DNA of 40,380 bases from positions 1 to 40,380 of the forward strand of contig JAMQHH010000011.1 in NCBI GenBank assembly GCA_025993875.1, written 5' to 3'. The notes beneath the pieces are model-generated. The model was not told the origin of the DNA and ran no database searches. It saw only the letters and a list, made by a program, of their open reading frames with translations. Position numbers and translations under genes: made by a program. Shown piece after piece: positions 8,113-16,595 of the stretch; the stretch's first letter is position 1; every line of letters starts with the position of its first letter. Source of the DNA: Candidatus Dojkabacteria bacterium. Lineage in GTDB: Bacteria > Patescibacteriota > Dojkabacteria > J137.

Positions 8113-8619
8113 TTAAAATTTTAGGAACGCATTAATTAAGAGTGACTGAGCTTTGTCTCTACTTAGTCCCCTGGACTCCAGATAAAAAAGTTCAACAGGA
8201 TTTAGGTAGCCAATAGTTGCTCCATGTCCCGCCTTTACAGATGATTCGAGTATCTCCAAGCTTGGTACAACTTTTGCCTTAGATTCTTTTCCAATAAGCA
8301 AACACTTAACACTTAAATAGGTATCCGTCTCGATAGCGCCCTTTTCTATTCTTAATATCCCATCAAAATCAAATGATGACTGATCGTAAAGAACCGCTCT
8401 AATATCGATTCTCGAGATACTTTGGGAGGCCTTAAAGTTAAAAACCGATGCAGTTTTTAAAACTGAGCTACCCTTTCCGATATATTTTCCAACAAGCCTG
8501 ATGTTTGGTTTTACCAAAATTGACCCAGGCATTTTGGTAAGATCTAGATTTACAACCTTCATTTTGCTTGGATTTAAATTTAAATTACTTGTTGAATGAT
8601 TATACACTACGATACACAC
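8113..8619 (-). CDS. truncated SufB/SufD-family protein
   Basis: The C-terminal part is recognisable as the SufB/SufD beta-helix family, the scaffold for iron-sulfur cluster assembly. Residues about 127-165 read VKAGHGATIGYLNP and then FYLESRGLSRDKAQSLLINAF, including the His of the conserved HGAT motif (H132). At 168 residues it has less than half the usual length of 400 or more, and the N-terminal region is missing. The listed start is GTG; the ATG at 8562 gives 149 residues and is a good alternative. No sufC, sufB or cysteine desulfurase gene is nearby. It may be a domain-sized working protein or a remnant. Confidence 0.65.
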   Translation of the reverse strand: MCIVVYNHSTSNLNLNPSKMKVVNLDLTKMPGSILVKPNIRLVGKYIGKGSSVLKTASVFNFKASQSISRIDIRAVLYDQSSFDFDGILRIEKGAIETDTYLSVKCLLIGKESKAKVVPSLEILESSVKAGHGATIGYLNPVELFYLESRGLSRDKAQSLLINAFLKF

Positions 8620-8653
8620 AGAGGAATCAAATAGTCAGATAATCCCTAATTTT

Positions 8654-11600
8654 TTATTCTTCTCTAATTGAGTACTCTGTAATTGAAAAGGTATCGGCAA
8701 AGAGACTTCTATATCGGGGATCGTATACCAGTAAAAGTGAAGGATAAGTCTCACTATTTTCGAGTGTTAGCTTTCGATATATTTGTGGTGAATTCTTTGA
8801 CAAAATTGTACCTTCGAAAATCACACCCGATTGGCTACTGGCGCTGCTTACTTCTAATAAAGAATCAGTAACGGCTGCAAATTGAAAAAAATCGTAATTA
8901 ACCGGCGATCCCGCCAAATTTTTGCTGTTTAGTAATATATTTCCCCTTGCTATAAAGAGGCATCCGTTTTGGCCGGTTGTTACAAAATTAGGATTTAGCG
9001 TAAGATCTCCATTTATAAATACAATACCCTTAATATCGCAAACCATATTTGATGGGAATTCCAAGTTACCATTGTATTCAAAATATCCATTAGACCCTTC
9101 TGCTACTCCAAAAGAAGTGGAGAATTTGGGATTGGACTGATCGACAATAACACTTATTCCCAATACCGAAGGAGAATTTTCCAAATTTGAAGCTAAAATC
9201 TTATTTTCAGCCGATGCGATACACATCCCAGTGCTGTATTGAAAAGAAGTAACGGCGGTATGGCGGGCATATGTAATATAATAAACCCTTACATAATATG
9301 TAGCGCCGTTAACCGGCACAAACGGAGTACCTGTTTGCGGATCGCTAAAACCATCCGGAATTACAGTTGTTGTAGGATCTAATTGGTCGACAAACTTATT
9401 GTAAAAAGTACTAAAATCTGGAGAGTTTGAAATATCTATATAATATCCCCATTCCTGTTGTCCCCAGTCGCTCCAAGAAAGTTCGTAAAAACAGCTTCCA
9501 CCAAAGCCAAAAGTTTGATTTTGTATTAGCTCGGGCTGCGGAGGTATCTCCGAATCACTTTTACAATAAAGACTTTTAGGAGACCAGGTTAAAAGCGTTT
9601 TCGATCCATCAGACGGATCTATTCCGTATGCTCTTAAACTAAGTTCTGAATTATTTCTTACCGATGAGGGCAAGCTGTATTCAAAGCCCGTTTCGGTATT
9701 TCCTCCACAATATTGTGCGCCTTCTTGCGAACTTGAATTAGCAGTTATTATTGCTACACTCTCTTCTACCCCTTCGGCGAATTGTTTTGTTATCTCTACA
9801 TTTATTGGAGAAGAAAAATTATCCAAGTCGCAGGCAAAGCCCGAAGTATAAACACAGTTAGTTGCAAGGTGCTGCCCTAGCGGCTCAGAAAGATTATTAT
9901 TTTGAACCTCAAATGAATCTATGTTTGTGATAACATTACCTTTTCGCAAAACCTGAGATCTTAAATAATCGTACCATAAAGTTCCATCTGGCGTTTCTGT
10001 TGCATTATTATGATAAGATCTTAAAACCTGTGCTGTTGAAGATAAAAGTGATCTTGTTGGCAAAGTTCCTTGATTATTTATTAAAAGGTAGGAAGAAAAA
10101 GCAGGTTCTTTGGAAACCGATACAAGTTCGAAAGGGTTAATTATTGAACCCAGATTTAGCGCCGCCGCAGTAGAGGAAATCTCCAATCCGCTTGTACCCT
10201 GGCCAATAGAAAGATTACCGTTATATGTTGCGACCCAGGGAAAATTTACCTGGCCGGGAGGCATTGTAAAGTTAGAATATGTAGTGTTACAAGCAACATC
10301 TCTGGCTCCAAGCCTGAAGGTGTATTCTGCTGATAATCCTGGATTTAAATCGGTGTAATATGTATCACCAATTAAATTTAAAGTTGATGGGTTGGAAAAA
10401 GCCGGTGGTTCCAAGAGAGGGTCGGTAGGAACAGATCCAATGCCCGAGAGTACTGCGCCATCAAGATTACTGGTTAAATACGAAAAGTTATCTTTAATTC
10501 CAAAGGAGTCGGAAACTGAACCGGTTAGGCCAAAATCAGTTGGATTGAACCTCTCTCCATTTAAACTTGCCAAAGGCGAAAGGGTATCTATGCGCCATGC
10601 ACCCTGTGGCGACTTAAAGTAATAATTTATATTAGAAATTATCGGTGAGCCGTTGTTATAGCTGTATCTATTTCCTGATTGATCAATACTTACAGCAGAC
10701 AGATAGACATTATAAAGATTGTTAGGGAAAATATTTCCAAAATTTATACTTATAATTGCCGAAAAATCTTTTAAAGAATCCCACGGAGAGCTGGGAGGAT
10801 TTACAGTTACAGCAGTTACATTTCCTATATCTATTACACTTGCATCTCCAAGTCCCGAAATCAAATTTCCGGAAGAAACAGAGCTTCCCCACAATGCCGA
10901 TGAATTTAATGTACTGACAGAAAGGAGTTGGTTGTTATAGTTAAGTTTTACTCCTATAGCATTTGCATTAGCTGCCTTTTGAAGAAGAATTGACTCTAGC
11001 GGAGATGCCGAATTTTCGGAATTTGCTCCAACGCTTGGCACAAAGACTAATATAAGTTCCTCCAGTTGAGCATTTACTGGTATAGAACCAGTTATTTGCC
11101 AGCTTAGCGGATTATTTACTAAATTAATTGCCGAAATGCTATCGATAGACCCGGTTGCTCTTCCCCCACATTGATCCATCTGGACATTGTGAAAGCTTAC
11201 AATGGGAGAAAGTGCCGGAACAACCGAAAAATTAACTGTTGAATTTGAATATAAAGCATTATTATATGCATTTACCTGTACCCTATATGTTTTGCCCGAA
11301 ACTACAGGAACCGACTGAGCTAATGTTCCCTCGGGTACTGAGTAGATATTTAAGAGAGTAAATGTTGTTTCGTCCGTTTTTTCGAAAAGTTCGATTCTAT
11401 AAAACCTGTTATCAGGGCAACCTGTCCCCCAGCTTGCAGGAGCATTCCACTGAATATTTACAGAAGATACACCGCTACCAATTATTTGATTATTTAAGGG
11501 AGAGGTTATAACCGGTGCAGCAGGTGCAGCTGCATTACAGGTTGGACAGGCGCAAACTCCTTGTGCGTTTGGCCATAACCCGGGGCAACAAAAAAACCAT

Positions 11601-12052
11601 TCGGGATTTCCCGGGCAATAATAATTGTTGTAGATACTACTCCATTGCGGATTCCCGCAATATGTACCATCACCGGCACAATTAGGACGGTTATCGGTCC
11701 AACTGCAGGCAGGGTTATACCCGCAAGAAAATCTGCAAATTCCGTCTGCACAAAGCTGCTGTCCGGCAGGACATTGATCAGGAATTGGAGTTACTGCAAC
11801 ACACGACGGATTAGATTGACAACTAAAAGTCCAATAACCCTGTCCCGGACAAAGATTGAAACCACCGGTATTTACACATACCCCCCTTCTGTTTGTACCT
11901 TCGGGACAGTTACCCGCTCCACATGGCCATGTAGAAGTTTCTCCAACCGTGCATTCTCCAGGAATACATGCAGATGCCTTGTTAGCACCAGAAACTAAAA
12001 GCCAAAATAGACCAGTTAACACTATTATTGTGATTAGAAATTTAATTTTCAC
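8654..12052 (-). CDS. large secreted Cys-rich surface protein
   Basis: With the GTG at 12052 the protein has 1132 residues and starts with a clear signal peptide: VKIK, a hydrophobic stretch and a cleavage-like AxA site at ASA near residue 28. The open frame extends upstream to a TTG at 12088, which would place 12 extra hydrophobic residues before the basic n-region, so GTG is preferred. The first 170 mature residues are rich in Cys and Gly with repeated CPxG-like spacing. A fibronectin-type-III-like segment follows (about 180-290), then long Ser/Asn/Thr-rich stretches. No C-terminal anchor or sorting signal is obvious. The C-terminal region (EFPSNMVCDIKGIVFINGDL and onward) resembles a beta-rich repeat. 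The function is unknown; a surface adhesin or pilus-associated role is a guess from its location near the pilus genes. Confidence 0.75.
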   Translation of the reverse strand: MKIKFLITIIVLTGLFWLLVSGANKASACIPGECTVGETSTWPCGAGNCPEGTNRRGVCVNTGGFNLCPGQGYWTFSCQSNPSCVAVTPIPDQCPAGQQLCADGICRFSCGYNPACSWTDNRPNCAGDGTYCGNPQWSSIYNNYYCPGNPEWFFCCPGLWPNAQGVCACPTCNAAAPAAPVITSPLNNQIIGSGVSSVNIQWNAPASWGTGCPDNRFYRIELFEKTDETTFTLLNIYSVPEGTLAQSVPVVSGKTYRVQVNAYNNALYSNSTVNFSVVPALSPIVSFHNVQMDQCGGRATGSIDSISAINLVNNPLSWQITGSIPVNAQLEELILVFVPSVGANSENSASPLESILLQKAANANAIGVKLNYNNQLLSVSTLNSSALWGSSVSSGNLISGLGDASVIDIGNVTAVTVNPPSSPWDSLKDFSAIISINFGNIFPNNLYNVYLSAVSIDQSGNRYSYNNGSPIISNINYYFKSPQGAWRIDTLSPLASLNGERFNPTDFGLTGSVSDSFGIKDNFSYLTSNLDGAVLSGIGSVPTDPLLEPPAFSNPSTLNLIGDTYYTDLNPGLSAEYTFRLGARDVACNTTYSNFTMPPGQVNFPWVATYNGNLSIGQGTSGLEISSTAAALNLGSIINPFELVSVSKEPAFSSYLLINNQGTLPTRSLLSSTAQVLRSYHNNATETPDGTLWYDYLRSQVLRKGNVITNIDSFEVQNNNLSEPLGQHLATNCVYTSGFACDLDNFSSPINVEITKQFAEGVEESVAIITANSSSQEGAQYCGGNTETGFEYSLPSSVRNNSELSLRAYGIDPSDGSKTLLTWSPKSLYCKSDSEIPPQPELIQNQTFGFGGSCFYELSWSDWGQQEWGYYIDISNSPDFSTFYNKFVDQLDPTTTVIPDGFSDPQTGTPFVPVNGATYYVRVYYITYARHTAVTSFQYSTGMCIASAENKILASNLENSPSVLGISVIVDQSNPKFSTSFGVAEGSNGYFEYNGNLEFPSNMVCDIKGIVFINGDLTLNPNFVTTGQNGCLFIARGNILLNSKNLAGSPVNYDFFQFAAVTDSLLEVSSASSQSGVIFEGTILSKNSPQIYRKLTLENSETYPSLLLVYDPRYRSLFADTFSITEYSIREE

Positions 12053-12461
12053 AGATAATATTATTAAATTTAGAATTACTAAAAACAAGCCCTATATAAG
12101 AACATTTTGGCAAAAGTACCTGTATATCATTTTCACTATTAAGCTTATCAGAAAAGCCGAATATTGTGGAAAAATTTTCAGGATTTTCGGGTTTAAGATC
12201 CAAACTTTGATTTTCTTTTTCTATCTTTATTAAATTACTTTTTTCGAAATAAGTAATTTTGAACTCGGAAGGATTAATAAAGTAAGTTAGGCCTGTGTAA
12301 TTTTGCGATATATTTTCTATCTGTCTTAAAAAAGATACTATTTTAACCAAACCGACAACGGTCAAAATGATACTAAGTATTATTGTTAGAGTAAGCAAAT
12401 TATTTTTCAAAATTATACAAATAAACAGTAGAAATATGCTTTTTATCGGGAAAATTAACAT
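12042..12461 (-). CDS. hypothetical membrane-anchored protein
   Basis: The protein has 139 residues from the ATG at 12461, or about 118 from the TTG at 12398. The latter lies just after the preceding stop and avoids a 62-base overlap. An N-terminal hydrophobic segment (LTLTIILSIILTVVGLVKIV) is followed by a soluble domain with a C-terminal pair of Cys (PKC, ICEN). No family was recognised. The end overlaps the GTG start of the large secreted protein by 11 bases, so the genes are probably one operon. Confidence 0.6.
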   Translation of the reverse strand: MLIFPIKSIFLLFICIILKNNLLTLTIILSIILTVVGLVKIVSFLRQIENISQNYTGLTYFINPSEFKITYFEKSNLIKIEKENQSLDLKPENPENFSTIFGFSDKLNSENDIQVLLPKCSYIGLVFSNSKFNNIICEN

Positions 12462-12873
12462 CTACCTTATAAACTATTGTTACCCTGCTGTAATTTTTAC
12501 AGTTAACAATAAATTCATCATGAGTAATTTTTTTGTAGACTTCGTTTTCGGCTAGATAATAACTGATGTTCTCCTGAATAGGCAATCTAACCGGTAATAT
12601 TGAGTTATCTTTAAGCTGAATTGATATACAAGGTCCCGCCCTACCATCGATACACCAAACATCCGCGGGGATGTAAAGCCCTTCTACTATCTTTTCTCCT
12701 ATTACCTTAGAAATATTAAAATTATTAGGAGAAAGCCAAACATTATTATTTATTACAGAGTTTCCCCAGTAACTATTTAAATTATTCAAATAAATCAAAG
12801 ATCCGATAGCAAACATAGCCGACGGAATAAATATTACCATCGCAACAATTTTAAATATTTTTGTTTTGGACAT
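12400..12873 (-). CDS. hypothetical membrane-anchored protein
   Basis: The protein has 157 residues: one transmembrane segment at about 8-28 (IVAMVIFIPSAMFAIGSLIYL), then an extracytoplasmic domain with four Cys (two in VWCIDGRAGPCIS, one in IVNCKNY). No family was recognised. It is the first of three minus-strand genes ending with the large secreted protein, with overlapping or touching ends throughout, which suggests related surface functions. Confidence 0.65.
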   Translation of the reverse strand: MSKTKIFKIVAMVIFIPSAMFAIGSLIYLNNLNSYWGNSVINNNVWLSPNNFNISKVIGEKIVEGLYIPADVWCIDGRAGPCISIQLKDNSILPVRLPIQENISYYLAENEVYKKITHDEFIVNCKNYSRVTIVYKVDVNFPDKKHISTVYLYNFEK

Positions 12874-12934
12874 CCGTTTTCGAAATAATCAAATTCAATA
12901 CTATCAATATATCTTTTTACTACCTAAATAGCAA

Positions 12935-13537
12935 TTACGAAAGTCCTGCTAATGGTTTGTAACTCTTTCTATGAAGTTTAGTAATTCCTTTTTCCCTTAT
13001 TGCGGCTAAATGTTTCGGGGCGGGATAGCCAACATTGTTTTCCCAGTCGTAAAAAGGATATTCCAAGGCAAACCTTTTCATTACATTATCTCTTGTTACT
13101 TTAGCAAGAATAGAGCTCATTGCTACACTGTAATAAATTCGGTCGGCTTTGATAGCTTTTTTTGTGTTTTTCCCAAAATCATTTGAAAACTGGCCATCGA
13201 TAATAAAAAACGTTTTATTATCATTAAGTTCAAGAATTATTTGAGAAATTAGCATGGAAATGCTTTTTCCAACACCATGAATATCGATAGAATCAGCATC
13301 CATAAATTTTAAAATGAAAGATGATTGCTGTACCAGAGAATAAATACTTTCTCTAACCTTTTTCCTTAATTTTTTAGAATCATTTACATTTTCCAAAACA
13401 GGTTCGTGCTGAGTGTAAATATATGCCCCTACATATACAGGGCCTGCCCATGCCCCTCGTCCTACCTCGTCAATCCCTACTACTCTGGAGTAAATACCTT
13501 TACTTATAATATCTTGTTCAAAATTGGGCAATAACAT
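12935..13537 (-). CDS. rnhB: ribonuclease HII
   Basis: RNase HII cuts RNA in RNA/DNA hybrids and at embedded ribonucleotides. The 200-residue protein has the first catalytic block GIDEVGRGAWAGPVYVGA (D23, E24), the FIIDGQF strand and the KADRIYYSVAMSSILAKVTRD block with the remaining acidic residues. It ends with the usual GYPAPKHLAAI and HRKSYKPL segments. It lies 9 bases after the HIT gene and is probably co-transcribed with it. Confidence 0.96.
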   Translation of the reverse strand: MLLPNFEQDIISKGIYSRVVGIDEVGRGAWAGPVYVGAYIYTQHEPVLENVNDSKKLRKKVRESIYSLVQQSSFILKFMDADSIDIHGVGKSISMLISQIILELNDNKTFFIIDGQFSNDFGKNTKKAIKADRIYYSVAMSSILAKVTRDNVMKRFALEYPFYDWENNVGYPAPKHLAAIREKGITKLHRKSYKPLAGLS

Positions 13538-13546
13538 ATTTTGATT

Positions 13547-13948
13547 TTATAATACTGGAATTCTAAATTTTTCTTGCACTTCGTGTGCGGTTAGATCATC
13601 CATTTTAACTCCTTTAAAAGCTTCCGATATCTTTACACCGGTTTTTGGATCGGTTCTTGGAATTATATGCAAATGGGCATGCTTAACCCCTTCTCCATGA
13701 ATAAGTGAATAAACTATAGGCTGATTTGTAACTTTCTGAAAATGTTTTGCAATCTTTTGAGCCACAAAAAAGAATTTATCGATATTATCAATATCCCAAA
13801 TATAATCATAATGTTTTTTCGGAATTAAAAGGCAATGCCCCGGTGCAGCAGGATATAAATCTAAAAAACCGAGATGATCCGAATCTTCGTAAAGTTTTGT
13901 TGATGGGGCTATCCCAGCTCCTATTTTGCAAAAAATACATTCATCCAT
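13547..13948 (-). CDS. HIT family nucleotide-binding protein
   Basis: HIT proteins hydrolyse nucleoside phosphoramidates or dinucleotides. The 133-residue protein has CIFCKIGAG at residues 4-12, whose Cys pair can bind zinc in this subgroup. It also has PGHCLLIPKKHY near 36 and the catalytic triad HAHLHIIPR at 90-98. It is divergent from the carboxypeptidase gene at 13986, with a 37-base gap that must hold promoters for both directions. Confidence 0.95.
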   Translation of the reverse strand: MDECIFCKIGAGIAPSTKLYEDSDHLGFLDLYPAAPGHCLLIPKKHYDYIWDIDNIDKFFFVAQKIAKHFQKVTNQPIVYSLIHGEGVKHAHLHIIPRTDPKTGVKISEAFKGVKMDDLTAHEVQEKFRIPVL

Positions 13949-13985
13949 GCTTTAAAATATAAAAAGATAATGTTAAAGTTAAAAA

Positions 13986-15002
13986 ATGAAAAAACGCACA
14001 AGAATTACAGTTATTATTATTTCTATTATTACTATAATTGGTTTGTACTACTTTAGTCAAAGTAGCAGGGAAACAAATATTGAAGAGCTTCACGAATCAA
14101 ATCCTGTTAATGCTCCTTTGGTTTATAAAACCAGTACTTCTTCAATCAAAACATACAGCAGTAAGGTTGCTATTAAACTGATAACAAATCAACAAGTTGA
14201 ACTGGAAGATACCACCCTGGTAAAGCTTTTTCCTTCATCTTTGCAAAATAACCAGTATACATATGCATTGGAATTTTCGAATATAGGTGTTGGGTTATCG
14301 GTAAGAAAAGCTAGAATTTTATCGTCTGGGAATGCCCCTACCGAAGTAACGCTGGAGGTTACCCGAGAATCTTACACCTTGCCTTTTGGGCTACTTGAGC
14401 TTGCAGACTGGGACGCCTATGAATACACTGCAGATGGCGATAATCTTAATGCAATAGTGAGCAAAAAAAATAAACTAATTACCGAATACTATCCTGCCGA
14501 TCTGGTTGATCTTAATAAAGACTACCTGCTATATACAAATATTCCCGGGATTACTTTGAGAAAGGAAGCCGCAGACGCGCTAAAAATAATGCTCTCCGAC
14601 TTAAAAAAAGAAACAGGAAAAGATATAGTTATTGCCTCAGGGTTTAGAAGTTTTAATGACCAATATAAGCAATACGCTTATTGGGTAAAAGAGCTTGGGC
14701 AGGAAGAAGCCGATAAAATTTCGGCTCGCCCTGGATATTCTGAACATCAACTTGGAACAGCAGTAGATTTTATGAGCGAAGACAGCGGGTTTGATTTTAC
14801 CAATGAACTGGATAAAACTGCTGCGGGAATTTGGTTAAGGGGGAATTCCCATAAATATGGGTTTATTCAAAGTTATCCGGAAGGCAAAACAGAAATAACC
14901 GGATACAATCACGAAGCATGGCACTACAGATATATTGGAATAACAAACGCCAAAGCTGTAAAAGATAGCGGGTTAACACTACTGGAATGGCAAAAAAAAT
15001 AA
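13986..15002 (+). CDS. membrane-anchored D,D-carboxypeptidase (VanY/M15B type)
   Basis: The 338-residue protein has an N-terminal signal anchor (residues 7-24) and a peptidase M15 domain in its last 150 residues. Zinc-site motifs are visible: ASGFRSFNDQYKQY, then SEHQLGTAVDF, and the C-terminal HEAWHYRY. These trim D-Ala from peptidoglycan stem peptides. The region between (about 30-190) is a separate domain I do not recognise. Its end overlaps the prepilin peptidase gene by 16 bases. Confidence 0.9.
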   Translation: MKKRTRITVIIISIITIIGLYYFSQSSRETNIEELHESNPVNAPLVYKTSTSSIKTYSSKVAIKLITNQQVELEDTTLVKLFPSSLQNNQYTYALEFSNIGVGLSVRKARILSSGNAPTEVTLEVTRESYTLPFGLLELADWDAYEYTADGDNLNAIVSKKNKLITEYYPADLVDLNKDYLLYTNIPGITLRKEAADALKIMLSDLKKETGKDIVIASGFRSFNDQYKQYAYWVKELGQEEADKISARPGYSEHQLGTAVDFMSEDSGFDFTNELDKTAAGIWLRGNSHKYGFIQSYPEGKTEITGYNHEAWHYRYIGITNAKAVKDSGLTLLEWQKK

Positions 15003-15592
15003 TTTTTTTACCCACTTTACCTGTATCAATTCTCCTGTTTTACAACCTTTTTGTAATTAGTAACATTACACCAATAGAAAAAATTTTTTATTTTGTAATT
15101 TTAATTTTCTCTTTTTTTCTTCTTGCCTTTTTAGCGTACGAAGATCTAAAAGAAAAAGAAATTTCGGCATCACTTACATATTTATTGGTAGCCGTCGCTG
15201 TTGTTTATAACCTGATACTGGTTATTTCTCCGATTGAATTTTTGTGGGATGGAAATTATGTTTCCGGAATACACAACCTTCTAATGGGAATTTTAGCAGG
15301 ATCGGTTATTTTTTTAATGGTTAGAGTAAGCAAAGAGAAAGCAATTGGTGCAGGAGATGTTTTTTTATTTTTTATAATGGGAGCTTTTTTAGGCTTTAAT
15401 AAATTTTTGTTTGGATTTTACATTACAATTCTTTCAGCAACAGCTGCAGCATTAATTTATGCAATTAAGAAAAAGACTATAAAAAATATCCGTATTCCGT
15501 TTATCCCATTTATTTATTTGGGAATAATAATAGGATTTTTTACCTCTTCGAATTATTTGTTTCAAATTTTAGAGAAAGTTTTTAATTTCTAA
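14987..15592 (+). CDS. pilD: prepilin peptidase (A24 family), short form
   Basis: This membrane aspartyl protease would cleave prepilin leaders. Both catalytic aspartates are visible: D53 in YEDLKEKEI and D124 in the GAGD motif (AIGAGDVF). The 201-residue protein is almost entirely hydrophobic helices. It lacks the N-terminal Cys-containing methyltransferase domain found in standard PilD proteins of about 290 residues. It overlaps the preceding gene by 16 bases and the convergent prepilin gene by 11. Confidence 0.88.
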   Translation: MAKKIIFLPTLPVSILLFYNLFVISNITPIEKIFYFVILIFSFFLLAFLAYEDLKEKEISASLTYLLVAVAVVYNLILVISPIEFLWDGNYVSGIHNLLMGILAGSVIFLMVRVSKEKAIGAGDVFLFFIMGAFLGFNKFLFGFYITILSATAAALIYAIKKKTIKNIRIPFIPFIYLGIIIGFFTSSNYLFQILEKVFNF

Positions 15593-16028
15593 CAAAAATT
15601 ATCTCATCTTGTTCGGCCATTGGAGCTAGCAATTCAATTGCATCCCCACTTGCAAGACAAATTTTGTATCCCGTTTTAGAGGAATATTTAAGTGATGGAT
15701 CAACAGGCATAATTATTAAATACCTGTCTACAAGTTTAGATTCCAAATCAATGTTGTCTTTATCTATTCCAATATATGCCCCGCCAGATTCGCAAGATGG
15801 CAGAGTTTGCTTATCAAAAGGCCATAAATTATTTTCGTATCTATATTGCGTTATTGCATTACTTATTTGTGTAAGATCGTTAAGCCTTTGAATGTTTCTT
15901 AGTTCAGAGAAGATTTTTAACGGGTTAACCGATACCCATATATAGCCCGATAAAAGAACAATTAAAAAGAATACCAAAATAAACTCAATAAAGCTAAATC
16001 CAAAAGATCTACTTTGTTTTTTTCTCAT
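15582..16028 (-). CDS. type IV prepilin-like protein
   Basis: The 148-residue protein has a class III-like leader ending at G11, then FSFIEFILVFFLIVLLSGYIW with Glu at position +5, the hallmark of a processed type IV pilin. The mature part has a pilin-like helix (FSELRNIQRLNDLTQISNAI) and a pair of Cys (PSCESG, KICLASG) that could form a loop disulfide. It is transcribed opposite to the pilus operon, next to the prepilin peptidase. Confidence 0.85.
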   Translation of the reverse strand: MRKKQSRSFGFSFIEFILVFFLIVLLSGYIWVSVNPLKIFSELRNIQRLNDLTQISNAITQYRYENNLWPFDKQTLPSCESGGAYIGIDKDNIDLESKLVDRYLIIMPVDPSLKYSSKTGYKICLASGDAIELLAPMAEQDEIIFVRN

Positions 16029-16047
16029 CTTTTTTAAATTATCCTTC

Positions 16048-16076
16048 TTGAATTCTACCAGAAATTTTTATAGGAT
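16048..16076 (+). promoter_or_regulatory. putative promoter of the pilus operon
   Basis: TTGAAT at 16048-16053 and TAGGAT at 16071-16076 are separated by 17 bases, which gives a start near 16083 and a leader of about 20 bases ahead of the response regulator ATG. On the opposite strand, 16052-16060 reads TGGTAGAAT, an extended -10 that could serve the divergent prepilin gene. The 75-base gap would thus hold two overlapping divergent promoters. Confidence 0.4.
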
Positions 16077-16103
16077 GAAGTAGATAAATAAAAAAAATTA
16101 AAA

Positions 16104-16595
16104 ATGGGATCACTAAATACAAATCTTGAGAAAGCTAAAGAAAGGGTTGAGAGCCCTGTTGTAGCCATAACAGATTCGCCTGCATTAAAAAATGTTGAAC
16201 CTAAAGCCGAAGTTTTATCAAAAAAAATTAAAAAAATAAAAGTTTTAATAGCAGAAGATGAAAAACCATTGGCAAGAGCACTGGAATTAAAGCTTCAAAA
16301 AGAAGGTATAGATACTGTGGTAGTTGCAAACGGTGAAGCGGCAGAGGAAGAATTAAAAAAGAAAATCTACGATGTAGCAATCTTGGATTTGGTTATGCCC
16401 TTAATGGACGGATTTGATGTTTTACAAAAAATTCAAGGTAAAAGTATTAAAACAATTATAATTGTTGTTTCTAATTTAAGTCAGGATGAAGATAAATTAA
16501 AAGTAAAAGAGCTGGGGGCTACGGAATTTTTTGTTAAATCAGATACCCCGCTGGCCACGCTGGTTGAATATATTAAAAATACTTATGCACAATGA
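16104..16595 (+). CDS. single-domain response regulator
   Basis: The 163-residue protein has a CheY-like receiver domain from about residue 44: acidic pair E51/D52, phospho-acceptor D95 in AILDLVMP, and conserved K145 in FFVKSD. There is no output domain. The first 43 residues are a charged, probably flexible extension. Its stop overlaps the pilB start (ATGA), so the two are translationally coupled. The sensor kinase at the end of the same gene run is the natural partner. It probably controls pilus function by protein contact. Confidence 0.93.
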   Translation: MGSLNTNLEKAKERVESPVVAITDSPALKNVEPKAEVLSKKIKKIKVLIAEDEKPLARALELKLQKEGIDTVVVANGEAAEEELKKKIYDVAILDLVMPLMDGFDVLQKIQGKSIKTIIIVVSNLSQDEDKLKVKELGATEFFVKSDTPLATLVEYIKNTYAQ

